From Leptodactylus fallax (lineage: Eukaryota > Chordata > Amphibia > Anura > Leptodactylidae), in assembly GCA_947044405.1 (NCBI GenBank), contig CAMRHE010000156.1:3411001-3475000 (forward strand): a stretch of DNA of 64,000 bases. Reading direction: 5' to 3'. Each line of letters starts with the position of its first letter. Position 1 is the stretch's first letter. A program made the position numbers and the translations under genes. Under the pieces are notes generated by a model, which was not told where the DNA came from, ran no database searches, and saw only the letters and a program-made list of their open reading frames with translations. This document shows, one piece after another, positions 41,723-53,757 of the stretch.

Positions 41723-43399
41723 TTTCCTCCTATTTTTTATTGTATTTATATTGAGTCTATTGCCTGTACCAATGGTTCTGGCACACTCTTCTCTGCTGGT
41801 GCAGTCTCTGTTTGGAATTATATATTTTTTTAAGTTTATAGGAAAATGGAGCTCCTATCCTAAACAGAGGCATGCTGTATGTTGGAGGATTTGGTGGTAT
41901 ATGTCACAAAAAGCTTCTACCTCCAGCAGAAGGCTCAAATGCTATGTGCAAAGGGTCTAATAAAAGATTCAATATCAGCAAAGCTAGCCCTTAAAAACAC
42001 TGAAAAATCATGTGCATGGAGCTTGTGCAACACAGTTGCTGCAGCTCTTTTGAAATAAATTACACCCCATAGACTTCTATGGGCGCTTTACCATGGGTCT
42101 GCGCAAATCAGATGTTGTAGAGAACCATAATAAGCAGCATGTACAAGTACTTCCTAACCTACAACAAAAGCATCACAACCAGTGGTCTCTGTTCACATCA
42201 GATTTACATTTCTTCATCACATTGATGCAGTATTTTCTTGGTCTGTTAATCTTGACTACTTTTTATTGGGCTTGTGCTCCTGGATGCCTGATATTCAGTA
42301 ATATTCATGTTCTACAACTACAAAAGTAAATAGAAGAGTTTGTTCACATGCGGCACATTTGTTACAGAAATTTCTGCAACTCATACATTTCAGTCTGTAT
42401 TGTGAAAATCCATGCACATATGTGCAAAAGAAATTTACGAAACAGCTTGCAGCACAAATCTGCTAAGTTTGAACATACCTTTATACCATTAATCAGGAAG
42501 ATATGATTAACTTGACAGCTTTCCTAAATCACAGATGAACATATTGTCTTTGTATCTGAGCGACTGTATTACAGCTCTGCAAAATGTGAACACTCAAGTA
42601 AGGACGCTCAAATACGTTGACAATACGTTTGTGTTTGACAGTCCTAATAATAACAACCTACAAGCCAGGCAATATATAGCAAAAGTTATAAAAACCTCAA
42701 TTAAGATACCTAACCAATCATTTGAATCTATAGAAGACTCCAAATATTAGGTATTGCTGAACACTTGGAATGCATTTCAATAAAATACTGACAGTGTACC
42801 TAACATATGTCACTGACTCCTGCATGTTGTGCCCTGCAGGGGGAGCCAAAATGCAAAACATTTCAATTTACCAAACATTTTCAATTCTTTTTTTAAAAAT
42901 ATTTGAATAAACTCAAGTAAATAAAAATATAAAGTCCCTTCTACATAGGACTCTTATAGCCATAAAGCCCCAGCAGCAATATGATAACTGCTCTAAGTGC
43001 TTCCACTAACACAAGGTGTGCTAAATTCACGAAATTGAAACTGTAGACCTGTTTATGTCCTGTGAGGGATGAAAGCCAAGAGCATAAATTCCTTGCACTA
43101 AAAAGTATGGTCCAAGAAGTAGTTCAATCTCCAGAGTGGCCTTTAATTGCCCCAGTAGATGGTCTCTGTGCAGTAGTCAGGTGCCCCCAGACAGCAGGTA
43201 TGTAAGGAGAAAGACACATGCAGTCATATAGATCTGAAAAGCAGCATCACATCCAGGGGTACCCCAAAATCCTCTCCAGGGCTGTAGTAGGAAGACTGCC
43301 ATCCACGGTGTGCATCCTGTCATCCCCATATCAAGCTCAGTGTAGGTAGGGTGGTCTCCTAAATTTGAGAGCAAGCATGATCAGCACACACACTTTAAT

Positions 43400-43672
43400 A
43401 TTTATTGAAAAAAGCCCCACGGTGGCTTATGGACAGGGGAGAGGGAGGGAGTGGGAGAGAAGAGGGAAAGGGGGAGACGGGGGAGGAGAAGCACAAGGGG
43501 AGGAGGGAGAGGGAGAAATGCAGAGGCAGCAGCAGCACAACGCCTGCTAATCACTACAGTGCCAGCCACCGAGCAAGGGAGACACAGCACCCAGGCTAAC
43601 CAGGGCAGAACCCTCTGTGACAGCAGGGCACACTAACACCCCAGGACAGGCACAGGCTATACAACAAGGTAA
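43400..43672 (+). other. Candidate untranslated first exon (tentative)
   Basis: The base composition changes sharply here from AT-rich to a purine-rich G/A tract (43430-43530), then balanced GC-rich sequence with CAG repeats. It ends at CAACAAG|GTAAGC (about 43670), a strong 5' splice-donor consensus. No coding frame with domains is visible: the frames across the G/A tract are low-complexity. This would fit a non-coding first exon and promoter of a host gene reading right, but a repeat-rich purine island is equally possible. Confidence 0.2.
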
Positions 43673-45377
43673 GCTGCAGACTATCCTCGCCATTTATTTC
43701 TACAGTGCAGACAGATAGAGAAATGCAGCTCATCTCTATGGAGCTGACACTGTGTTACCTAAATGTACGTGGGACTGGGTTTTAATAACCCCTGTACACA
43801 CGGGGCTCCGGTAATTAACAACAAGTATGCACTAAGCATCATATTAGACTAGAGGAATCGCCTCCCATGTGAATGAGCCCAGTACAGGGCAATGTAACAT
43901 ACACACGTGTTGTATAGGATTGATGGCTACAATTCTAGGTGGCATAAGGGAGGATAGTGCGATGATCTCAGTACAATAAGCTGGGCACACTGGGTGAGGG
44001 ATCTGCACATATTAATCTGAAGTGCCCCCATTGGAGGGATGAATGACCTAAATACTGTTCTTTTCATGGTTCTTTGTCTTGAGCTGTGCGGCTCTTGTAG
44101 ACTTGGATTATGTAGCTTCTCTGATAACCATACTGGGCGTTTCTGGTTTTGGATTGCTTGACAGTACGGGGCAGGAATGGGTTAACCGTGCCCTGCCATC
44201 ATGGTGAGGACCAATAACCCCCAGATGTGGCGCTAATAATGGGCGATGTTCTTAGTGCAGACTTGTAGTGGGAAGCTGGGCTTGATGCATATGCAACAGC
44301 TGGATGACATCTGTCCAGAGCAGATCTGCTGCTGCTGCAGCCATTGCAAAGCTCACCATTGTCTCGTCGTCTATCACTAAACAAACACGTGCGCCATGTA
44401 CTAATCTCATAAATATATATCTATATAAATATATATTTATAGTATACTGTACAAAGATATGTAGTTGCTGCAGTGTGTTTATCAATCATGCATATGGATT
44501 AGGAAGACATTTTTAGCTATAAAGTCAGTGACATGGAGTGACAGCTATCGGGACACGATCCATCCATGTCGGTCTCTTGTTAGATGAAGAATACTGCAGT
44601 GCAAATGAATGAGACTTTACAGTAATTACCAATTCCTTTGTCTTTGACTCACGCATGCGCAGCACAGTGGGGCGTGGAGAGCTGCCTTTGCCTCCACGAG
44701 TAGCTCTCCTTGGTACCCTGCATTCCTTTCACTAAGAAAGCCAAGACCCTTCAGACACAAATATATTGGTCTGAATGCTACTTACCAAGAAAGCAGGCAA
44801 TACCAAGTAATATGGCATCTTAGCCTCTAAGATGTGAGAGAAGCAGCTGAGTAGAAGCCATGCCAATACCTGGGGCACAGATTTATTCAGTGCTACTAAG
44901 ATGGCACAGATGGGAAATATTTACACATTTTGTCATTGTAATCTTCCTGTGTAGATAAATACTTGTACTGATATCCTGCTGTATCTACTACCTGGGAACA
45001 TGTGTGGTTAATATGACATACATGTATCTTATATACATACACATACAGATATATATAGTTTCATGTGCCAATACATATGGAAATATGTACAGACTATTTT
45101 TCAGCATGGTGATGGCAGTCAGTGGCCTTTTGGCTATTTTCATCACGTGTAGATGAGGTTACCGTCCAAGCGAGGACGCTCATTCATTAGAATAATGTGT
45201 ACCTAAAAATGGGTGGAGCATCCTCTGTGTGTATGCATCTCTATACATGAGGGTCTCTGTACTGCACTGTAGCTGTTTTGTGAATAAATGGTAGTCAGTT
45301 ACTGAGTAGTCAGTATGAAATTCTTCTCCACCTAAGCTTAATTTTTACAAAAATCTTCTTAACATTGCATTGCAAAA

Positions 45378-45381
<4 letters not shown>

Positions 45382-45423
<42 letters not shown>
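45382..45423. repeat. (TA)n microsatellite
   Basis: About 21 uninterrupted TA units. Confidence 0.95.
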
Positions 45424-45426
<3 letters not shown>

Positions 45427-46534
45427 TTGACTATTTCCAAGGTTTCTCGTTTCTCTGCCTTTCTGATTTATTAATGATACTTTGGCCAGGAGTTTAGGAT
45501 CTGAGAAATCTGAGCAAACTGGTTGCAAACAATGTGTGACAACCTCAAAAAATTTCCCTTTATTTATATGGTTGTGCTATGTCTCTTGGTAAACATTGTA
45601 TATTTAGTATCAGACTCGGGATTGATCCTAACTTTGGGTGAGACTGTCCTGTTTTGGTGGGCAGTTTTCTTGCTATCTCATAATAGTATCCAATGTTGTT
45701 TATGGTGATTAATATGCAGAAATCACACAGAGCCATAATATGGCGGAATGAATAACTCGGAAGGCTGTAGCTACTAGGCAGTGTATCCATAGTAACCAGT
45801 TTGTCTCGCATTGCTCAAGGCCGAATTGGCACTGTGCTGACAGCAAGAGGAAAATGAACTTGGCAGCATTCACACCATGCTATTCTATATTGCAGCCAGC
45901 AATATTAATCAGATTTTGTACAAAACCAAGCATCTGTTAATGTTCAGTTCATACTTACATTTTCTATTTAAAAAATGATTTATTTTAAAAATTTTAACCT
46001 CAACAGCATACACTTTTCTAGCAGGCTGTGTAAAGCTTAGTGCAGAGTATTGGTGGCAGTCATATGAAATGTCATTGATGTAGTGGGCACATGTATCACA
46101 GAATGAGGATTGTGGGAGTAGCAATAGTGTGTACTAATTGCTAATCGCAATGGTTTTCTTTTTTTTTTTTCAACAATTTATTTTGCTACGTGAAGGACAT
46201 GATGTTCACATTCACCTGTTAGGAATAGACAGTGGGAGTGACAGCACATAGAAGTAATATGTGCTTGCAATCCTATGCAAATCCACCTGTACCCTTACTT
46301 ATAACACTACTTGTGCGTGAATGAGGCACATCTGCACCAATTAAAAGCAAACAAAAGACACCATTGTATATACATCGTCTTTGCTTGATACTTACTGTAT
46401 CTTCATCTATATACCCTTGTACATCATAAAGCACATTTTAAAGACTATTGTTACCTGTGCTATGAGCACTTCAGAAACATCTTATGTTTGCTTTTGATAT
46501 TTATTATGCTAATCAAGTCTGTATAATATAATAA

Positions 46535-46640
46535 TATGATAATAATAATCTGTTTTATTTATATAGGGCTAACATATTCTGCAGCACTTTACAAATCGTA
46601 AGGTTAAAGTACAGACAAAATGAGACATTACAGAGTAATA
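46535..46640. repeat. Short dispersed repeat (TTTATATAGGGCTAACATATT type)
   Basis: The segment TTTATATAGGGCTAACATA, then TTCTGCAGCACTTTACAAA, is a motif I recognise as widely repeated in amphibian DNA. Family membership (SINE or LINE tail) cannot be settled here. Confidence 0.4.
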
Positions 46641-47109
46641 AATCTATATAACAGTAACTACAGTGTTTGCTCCAGCATCCTGTCCTCTGACATCCACCAT
46701 GATTGGTAAAGATGTATGCCTGCACTCTATGACCCTAATATTCTTGATCAGATCTTGTTCAGAGTTTGGGGTGTATTTTGAAAGAATACAGTAGAGGAAA
46801 CAGTAACTGACAACAAACAAGAAGTAGCTTGAGAATGGATGTGCCCATCTCACTGATTACTGCTGCTCCCATTCCAACACTTTTTAAGTCCCTGCTGGTC
46901 TCTACTTCCTGGACCTCGACACACAGGATATGGCCACTCAACCAATGATTGTCTGAGGTAGGTCACTACTGCAACCAGTGATTGGCTGACTGGGCATTTC
47001 CTGCATGTTGAGACCAGTAAACAGAGACCATCAGGAAACCTATAAGCATCAGAACAGAAATAGTGGCTGCATGTAAGGTTTTGAGCCTGCAAAAACCCCC
47101 TCCCCCTTG
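46641..47109. other. Non-coding stretch, no gene seen
   Basis: Short antisense frames only; no recognisable protein or RNA gene. Confidence 0.45.
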
Positions 47110-47615
47110 AGCTAAAATCCCCTTTAAACACAACTTTTCCACCATAAACTGTCCCCATCAGGTGCAGGATCAAGTAATTCCCTTTCTATTGCTTTCTAAT
47201 GTTTCTGATACAGCAAAGTGAAGTAATAAATGTTTGAAAGCATAAAAAGTCATATGTAAATTAACCTAAGTAGTCGCAGTGGGCGGGAGCAACTTCATCC
47301 TAGACATTCTGTCTGCTTGCTAGTCACACCTCAAAGGCATCTCCCACACATTCTCTTCAGTCTCTGACCTCACAAGGGAGATGTCAGTCATGCCCAGGAG
47401 GTGTGATTAGCAAGCGGACAGCATGACTAGGCTGAAGCTGCTCTCCACCCCTGTGACTACTTTCCATAAGGCTTTTTATGATTTCAAACATTTATAACTT
47501 CACTTTGCTGCAAGAAAATAATTACAGAGGGCACCAATGGAGAGGAATTACTTCATCCTGCACATGACAGGGCAAGTTTCTGGTGGAAAAAAGAATTGAT
47601 AGGCTAATTTTAATA
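47110..47615. repeat. ~500-bp palindromic MITE-like repeat
   Basis: Paired blocks run outward from a centre near 47365: GACAGCATGACTAGG/CCTAGACATTCTGTC, CTAGTCACACCTC/GAGGTGTGATTAG, AAACATTTATAACTTCACTTTG/its inverse near 47215-47235, GCAGGATCAAGTAATTCC/GGAATTACTTCATCCTGC, and CTTTTCCACCA/TGGTGGAAAA at the edges. The outer ends are not sharply defined. Confidence 0.65.
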
Positions 47616-48229
47616 CAGAAGACTCTGGATTCTTATATATTAGCAATGAATTGATCTGGAATACAGGAATAAACAACCTTATTTTTTCTAGAACATGCAT
47701 ATCACATCCATTCAGGAGGCTTAATCATAATGTTAAGCTGAAGCAACTTTACAAGCACATGAAAGGGCTAATGTCCGTGTGTGACCCTTGTACTCAATAA
47801 TAATTCATAACGATTACTCGGATATTTTATGTCTTTTTTATTAGTACATTAATTAAGCCACATGATATTCAATAATCATCATAACTATGATGATAGGATA
47901 TGTCATAAAACATTTGACCTGCGTTTCACCCACCTAACTGACCCTAAGAATGGACTGATTTTATTGATTTAACTTATTTGTAGAGAACAGGATATCAAAT
48001 ACTTTTCTAATATACTTCTATTTAAAACTCATTGATAAAAAAAAAAAAAAAAAGGCACCCAGATAGAAATGTTGAATTGCTGCAAAACTCAGCACACCTA
48101 TGTCTCAGGAAGATATGACATTGGGGCACTGGGACTTCCCCTTGCTGCCCTATAAAAAGGCCCTCAGGGGCTACTTTTGGGTGATTATTGACTGCTAAAC
48201 CTGCCCCCACATGCACTTGAAGTAATTTT

Positions 48230-48970
48230 GCCCAACTGACAGACTTTGCAAGGGGGCTCATCACTGGACTCAAGGAAGCAGGATGTTAGGAGGTGTTGGG
48301 GAACATACACTTAGCAAACAGTCTCTGCACGATCCAAATAGACCAACAGCAGAGAGGGCTAACATGCACAAGTACCTCCCACAGTTTCCTTGTGCACCAT
48401 CTAAACACAATTGGCACCTTCGTTACATACTCCCGTCTGTGCCAAGACCATTTCCAGGCACTTAACCGAAGGAAATTTGGTGTTGCAGCACCCATCACGT
48501 GTCCTGCTATTGATAGCCATCCACCATAGCCTTCATGTGCCTTTATATGCAGATGTTGTGAATGAGAAACCTGAACTGCAGCAGATTGGTATGTATCCTC
48601 TTTAGCGATTAATCCAGGTTCTGTTTGGGATCCAGTGACGTTCAAGTTCAACGATACAGTATGTGTAAGACTTCCTGCAGTCACGTGTGTTGCCACTCAT
48701 AGCAGGGCTTCCAAATGGTATTTTTCAGCAGATTATGCTCACGCATACACAGCAAGGGTTTCCGAGGAATGTCTCCTCCAGATTGCAACACTTCTTTTGA
48801 CTTCCCATTGGTCAGATTTATTGGCAGTCAAGCATGTATGGGACCAGCTGGGACGCCAGCTTCAGCAACCAATAAGTGTTCAGGATCTTTAGGCCCAGCT
48901 GCAACGTCTGTGAGCAGGATACCATACAGAACCTGTATGCCTCCATGTCCAGCTATATCTCAAATTGTAT
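48230..48970 (+). pseudogene. Badly degraded Tc1/mariner-like transposase relic
   Basis: The left part gives LTDFARGLITGLKEAG (HTH-like start), followed by stops. The right part (48635-48890) gives YAHAYTARVSEECLLQIATL and LLAVKHVWDQLGRQLQ. These align by eye to the QDNARPHTARV and SPIEHVWDQLGR blocks of a Tc1-like group; the second Asp position reads DYAHAYT and the catalytic Glu has become Lys. Frames between them are broken. It is an old, dead copy unlike families A-F. Confidence 0.5.
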
Positions 48971-48999
48971 TAGGCTAGAGGGGGGCCTAACAGGGTACT

Positions 49000-50040
49000 A
49001 GGGCCTTTCAATTGTACAATATTCCCCCGTAAACGTATACTTTTGGTCAGATATTGTGAATATCTACATATATCATCATTACTTTCACCCATAGAAAGTT
49101 TAATTTGATTTCAATAACTCCTTCTTTGTAAGTTGTTTTGTTTGTAAATGAGTGTATGACTGATTCATGGACTGTACCATTCTACTGTGCACAAAGGGGT
49201 CTGCACTGATACAATAAATGTATGTGTGTAGAATTTTAAATACATGTATATTAAAAAATTACCCATTTTATGGACAAATAAGTGAAAAAAAATTAAAAAA
49301 AAATTTGTGTCCACTAATTGAATAAGAATAAACTTGCAGTAACAGACACTGCACATGGCCAGGGGTGGTGCTTTTTTTTTAAAACAAAGAGTGATCACTT
49401 TATATGCAAACTTTTTAACTGCCATGGATTGTAGTAGAGAAGGACTGTGTGTGCAAGGCCTGTTTTCGGGTAAGTTGAGGTCCCACTAACTAGACCTATA
49501 CTAGTCATTGACAAATTAAATATCATGTTCTTAGGCAAAACATTCTGTGCAAGACGCGCTGGTGTTTCCTACAGGTGACTGTGACTTGCCACCAGCTCGC
49601 TTTCCAAATATGTAGGATTACTACAAAATGCCATGCTTCTATCCCTTACTAATAGCTAAAATGTATAGGATCTGAGACATCATATATTACAAAAGTTTCC
49701 AGGATGCTATTTACAATTTACATGCTTGTATGCAAAATATGTCTCGGTCAGCTGCTTCAAGTTCTCAATACATATTGGCATGCAAACTTATTGGGGCAGT
49801 CACCAAAATTCAGTTCTCACTTTTATATTTGTAGTGTATTATAGAAATTTGCCTAGTGGAGTTTATGATGCCTTTTTAATGTTATGTGATGGTGAAACTA
49901 CAGACTTAAACCACATTAGCCATGAATATTCTTCCAAATCTTAAAGTGCCTTTTAAACCACAAAATTAAACCTTTTTAGTCTCCAGAACTAAATATAGCT
50001 GCCACTGTACTTTTCTACTGTGTAACTGAAAAAAACAACA
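49000..50040. other. Non-coding stretch, no gene seen
   Basis: AT-rich with A and T homopolymers near 49285-49310 and 49370-49384. No recognisable frame. Confidence 0.45.
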
Positions 50041-50053
50041 GGTTCTGACTTAA

Positions 50054-50428
50054 AGGGGATATATATATATTTTATTTAGGCTGGGGAAGGTGAAAAAAAT
50101 AAAATCATACTCACCTGTCCCCGCTACTACGGTGTCTTCTAGCACGGTTTGGTCCTGCTGCTCTGCTGTTTACTTCCAGCGGAAGTCCTCCCCGCTTGTG
50201 ACTGCTTAGTCACGTGACGCTAAGGCCAATCAGCGGCCTAAGGAAAGGGAAGTGGCACGTCACAGCTGCCAAGGACTTCCGGCAAATGAAGACAGCAGAG
50301 CAGGAGGACCGCACGGACCGCACTGGGAGACCCTGGAGCATCTGGAGACTGGTGAGTATGTTTCTTTTAATTTTTTTAACCTTCCCCGGCCTAATTTAAA
50401 GAAAAAAATTTTATCCTGGACAACCTCT
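50054..50428. repeat. TTAA-flanked MITE
   Basis: TTAA lies at 50050-50053 and 50429-50432. The inverted ends share GGCTGGGGAAGGTGAAAAAA (left) and the inverse of TTTTAACCTTCCCCGGCC (right), with CATACTCACC further in. A TTAA target fits Kolobok or piggyBac types. The GC-rich middle has no gene. A fragment of the same family ends at 17456. Confidence 0.75.
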
Positions 50429-50733
50429 TTAAGTTCTGGCACTTTGTATCTGCATAAAGTATAATGCAGCTACACTAATGTTACTGAGCCAGAATTTTAT
50501 GATGCACTTAAAGGGGTTTTACCATCAAAGGGTTTCACCTGGTCTCCCATCTCCTCTCCACTCCACTTCCTGGTTTCAGTGACAAGTTGGTGGATGGACT
50601 TAGCTTGAGTAATGAAAGCTAAGGTCAGCAGTATGCTCCAGAGACCAATCCTGCACACTGTTATCTCTGGATTTAAATGCAGATATAACAGATGCACTAA
50701 TCAAGCACCATTCTAGCCCTTATCAATAATAAC

Positions 50734-50776
<43 letters not shown>

Positions 50777-50949
50777 GTCCTTTAATAGTCCCACAATGGG
50801 GAAATTCAGTGTGTTACAGCAGCAAAGATAAGCAGATACAAATACAAAAATGAACAGGAATGTTCCAAGGTAAGAGGCATTACATTGATAGTAGACAGAC
50901 AGATAGGAAGTAGCAGAGGAGGGGGGGATTTAACAGGCAGAAAGATATT

Positions 50950-51552
50950 TCAGTTCTCTGTGTGTATTGATCTCCGCTTAGGTCGGTGTTGGTTGTATAG
51001 CCTAACCGCGGTGGGGAGGAAAGACTTCCGATAGCGCTCCTTCTCACACTTGGAGCAGTCGGTCACTGACAGTACTGCTCAGCGCAATCACGGTCTCATG
51101 AATGGGATGGGACTTCTTCTCCCGCATGGAGCTCACCACGGACAGTATCCTTCTGTCACCTACCACCTGCACTGGGTCCAGTGGGCTCCCCAGGACAGAG
51201 CTGGCCCTTCTAATCAACTTGTCAAGTTTCTTTCTGTCCCTGGTTGATATACTGCTCCCCCAGCAGGCCACTCCGAAGTAATCAACTTGTCAAGTTTCTT
51301 TCTGTCCCTGGTTGATATACTGCTCCCCCAGCAGGCCACTCCAAAGAAGATGGCTGATGCCACTACCGAGTTGAAGAAAGTCCTAAGAAGTGCCCCTGGG
51401 ATTCCAAAGGCTCTCAGCCTCCTAAGCAGGTAGAGCCTGCTTTGGCCCTTCCTGTACATGACCTCCATGTGATCTGCCCAGTCCAGCTTATTATTAAGGA
51501 GCAAACCCAGGTACTTATAGGTGTTCACAATCTCGATGCCCAACAGACTCAA
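50950..51552 (-). pseudogene. LINE reverse transcriptase C-terminal region
   Basis: It starts within YKYLGLLLNNKLDWADHME and continues RKGQSRLYLLRRLRAFG, LLRTFFNSVVASAIFFGVAC and STRDRKKLDKLIRRASS, then VVGDRRILSVVSSM, and after a frame change RYRKSFLPTAVRLYNQHRP, with a stop at 50950-50952. These are the conserved blocks downstream of the RT catalytic core in this LINE group; the palm itself is missing. A 68-bp tandem duplication breaks the frame around LDKLI. Confidence 0.85.
51212..51347 (-). repeat. 68-bp tandem duplication inside the LINE
   Basis: AATCAACTTGTCAAGTTTC begins at 51212 and again at 51280; the 68-bp copies differ by about one base. 68 is not a multiple of 3, so the duplication shifts the reading frame. 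High identity implies the duplication is recent relative to the LINE. Confidence 0.9.
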
Positions 51553-51559
51553 GAGTCAG

Positions 51560-51970
51560 ACAAGACTCAACAGTTAAATGCACTTTGCAGAGCTGACAGA
51601 AGGCTCCATTAGCCATCAATCACAGTGAACAAAACAGAGTAGAGGTGACTGTAAATAGTGGCTGAGGTCACCAGCCCAACCACTTCAACTAGATAGCAGA
51701 GGTCTGACATCTGAACAATGAGTTATGAACACTGAAGAGGACATAATGAGCAGTTTGCGGCAAGCTTAGCAAGATAGATGAAGCAATGTATTGGCAAAAA
51801 CTAGCTTAAGTTACATGTTTAGATATGGAGATAGAATATCCCTTTAAAGGGAGTCTACAAGCTCCCCAAGCATATTCAGCAACCCCCACTGCATCACAGA
51901 GCACATTACAGTTATAAACATACTTATGTTTGTTTCTTTTGTAGATTTGAAGAAAAACAACTGTAAAGTC
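51560..51970. other. Non-coding stretch, no gene seen
   Basis: Contains ATATCCCTTTAAAGGGAG near 51837-51854, a TTTAAAGGG-type repeat end. Nothing else recognised. Confidence 0.4.
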
Positions 51971-51971
51971 T

Positions 51972-52207
51972 TACGCTAGGTTCACCCTAGTGTTCAGGTT
52001 TCAGTTTTTCAGGTCTGCTTTGGGGACCCAAAACCCTTAAAAAGCGGTTACCTGCGGAAATCCGTGGACCACATAGACTATAATAGGGTCCACCCGGTTT
52101 CTGCCCTTTTTCCGTCTGAAAAATGCAGAGAGAAAAGTACTGGTTGCAGATTAGGGGACAGAATCCCCAAACAGAGTGCGAGCACTTGTGTGAATCCAGC
52201 CTTATGC
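51972..52207. repeat. MITE-like repeat (ACGCTAGGTTCACCC end)
   Basis: The left end TTACGCTAGGTTCACC and the right end GTGTGAATCCAGCCTTATGC are approximate inverses of the GTGTGAAC...GCGTAA type. Interior GGTTACCTGCGGAAATCCG and flanking CCACATAGACTATAATAGGG are typical of such anuran repeats. Non-coding. Confidence 0.45.
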
Positions 52208-52209
52208 AA

Positions 52210-53208
52210 ATGAAGTAGTTGGTGTGCTGAGGGCAAGCCTTTGGCCATGGGAGCACTGCTCTGGCTACTCAAGTAGGATGGGTGATGTCATGACAATGGG
52301 AGGATCAATTCCCACTGCATAGGGCCATGTAAGTTGGGGTCTGAGTGGCAAGAGGAGTGTCCCAGGGAGCCGAAAGCCTCCCCCAGTGCACCAAGTGCCT
52401 CATTTGTATAAGACTTCAAAGTTTTTTTTTCTCCAAATCTACAGAAGTGCTACAGTAATGTGGCCTGTAATATGGTTGTAACAGTTGAATATACTTGGGG
52501 GAGATGGCACTTGACAAATGATCGATATTACATGTTTTTCCAAAGTCATAGAGGAATCACTGTTGGGTATGCAGTGCAAGGTAACTCAACTATGTGGTAA
52601 TATATCCTAAAAAACCTCAGTAAATGTCTTTCCTCTTCCCTACTTGGCAGTAAGACGTATAGGCACAAGCAGCCTATTTTTCCTTGCACAGGGTAGCAAA
52701 CTTTAACTTGACTCTGCACCCTGTCATAAAAACAGAACAATGAAAATTATGTAAGTGCCAGATCTGATATACACACTGACCTACTATGCAGTAGACCCGT
52801 TAACTATAATAGAGGTTATCAGGTTTCTGTCATGGTGTCAGTCATTTCTGGTATATATGAAATTTTGAGAACACGTTCTTAACTTGTAGTCTTTAACTTT
52901 AATGTTTTTGTCAGCACTTTTTAGGTTCTGTCTGGAATCACAGGTCAGATGCTAATCCTTTAAGGTTACCATGCCGATATAAGAAGCTTCTGTGCGATCA
53001 GAAGTTCCCTGGGCTTGTCCAATTAGCACCTGGGAGGCCTATAAAAACCCTTTCTTCCTCAATCAGATGCCTGCTAATTTACTACTCTACTTAAGATATG
53101 AACTCTGATCATTTGTGTGTTGGATTGCTTTATTCTGACTCTTTTCTTGTTTCTTGTTATTCGTTATTCTTTGACGTGACTTCTCACTAGTCATTTTACA
53201 CTTGGCTT
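52210..53208. other. Non-coding stretch, no gene seen
   Basis: No recognised frame or repeat ends in this ~1 kb. Confidence 0.45.
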
Positions 53209-53424
53209 TACGCTGACGAGCAAAAGGATAACAATGTTTTGAACTTTTGACTTTCAGGCTCCATATCTCATCATCCACTACAGCTTCGAACCTTCGAGAC
53301 TACCATCATTTTATAGACAATCATCTTGGCTATCTCATACATAAAGTTGACTTGCAACTATTTAGCATATGATTAGTTATGCAGATTCTTGTCATTTAAC
53401 TGTATTGTTACTGTTTTGCTCCTA

Positions 53425-53684
53425 TTATGAAGCATACAAGCCACCTCCACTGCCATCTTTGTTGCGCCAGAACTGATAGACCTTATGATGAGCCGGATTG
53501 TTGACTCCGATATTTTGCCTGAACATTCACGTCTTGGTTTTTAAGTGGATGGACAGACTTCATTTCGTATTCTTTCAACTGTAATGAAACTCACATGATG
53601 CAGTTTGGCAATTTTCTTGGCCAAGAGAACGCTATTGATAAGATGGATGATGCTGTTTCTCTTTTTTTGGGAAATCTTCTTCAT
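53425..53684 (-). pseudogene. Tc1-like transposase N-terminal remnant
   Basis: The start is at 53684 (MKKISQKKRNSIIHLINSVL). It continues KKIAKLHHVSFITVERIR to CPST, a TAA, then in the same frame KPRRECSGKISESTIRLIIR, SISSGATKMAVEVACML and into the inverted repeat. The pattern of two consecutive HTH units joined by a Pro/Arg/Gly-type linker is that of Tc1 DNA-binding domains. No catalytic DDE block remains. It differs from the other transposase families in the window, so it is a separate lineage. Confidence 0.75.
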
Positions 53685-53757
53685 GGTTGATCTTCGATTT
53701 GAACCAGTGACCTTTTGCTTAGGAATCAACCTAATAAAACACTGAGCTATTAAGGAG
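53685..53757 (-). other. Degenerate tRNA-like module directly before the transposase ATG
   Basis: The minus strand has an A-box-like TAGCTCAGTG and, about 45 bases later, a B-box-like GGTTCAAATC preceded by GGTCACT, the layout of a tRNA gene. An anticodon-like stem TTAGG/CCTAA encloses TTGATT. The T stem and acceptor stem do not pair, so it is not a functional tRNA. Its last bases (ATCAACC) abut the ATG of the transposase remnant. It may be a captured tRNA or SINE head; Pol III promoter activity is only a possibility. Confidence 0.5.

Larger units (their letters stand above)
41730..46530. other. Long non-coding stretch, mostly featureless
   Basis: No transposon or domain-bearing frame. It contains a purine-rich, GC-richer segment with a splice-donor-like site (listed separately) and a TA microsatellite at 45382. 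Confidence 0.45.
50727..51553 (-). mobile_element. 5'-truncated LINE (L2/CR1/Rex1 group) 3' end
   Basis: On the minus strand the C-terminal RT coding region is followed by a short 3' UTR ending GTGGGACTATTAAAGGAC and an (ATT)n tail of about 50 bp (50727-50776). A microsatellite tail is typical of L2-type LINEs. The 5' end stops near 51553. No target duplication identified. Confidence 0.8.

Noticed and set aside
43365..43636. Several overlapping G/E/R-rich frames
   Set aside because: Low-complexity purine tract gives long frames by composition in several phases.
46850..47173. 107-codon minus-strand frame
   Set aside because: Overlaps the edge of a palindromic repeat and shows no domain or codon-use signal.
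53685..53757. Functional tRNA gene
   Set aside because: A and B box resemblance is good, but acceptor and T stems do not pair, so it is listed only as tRNA-like.
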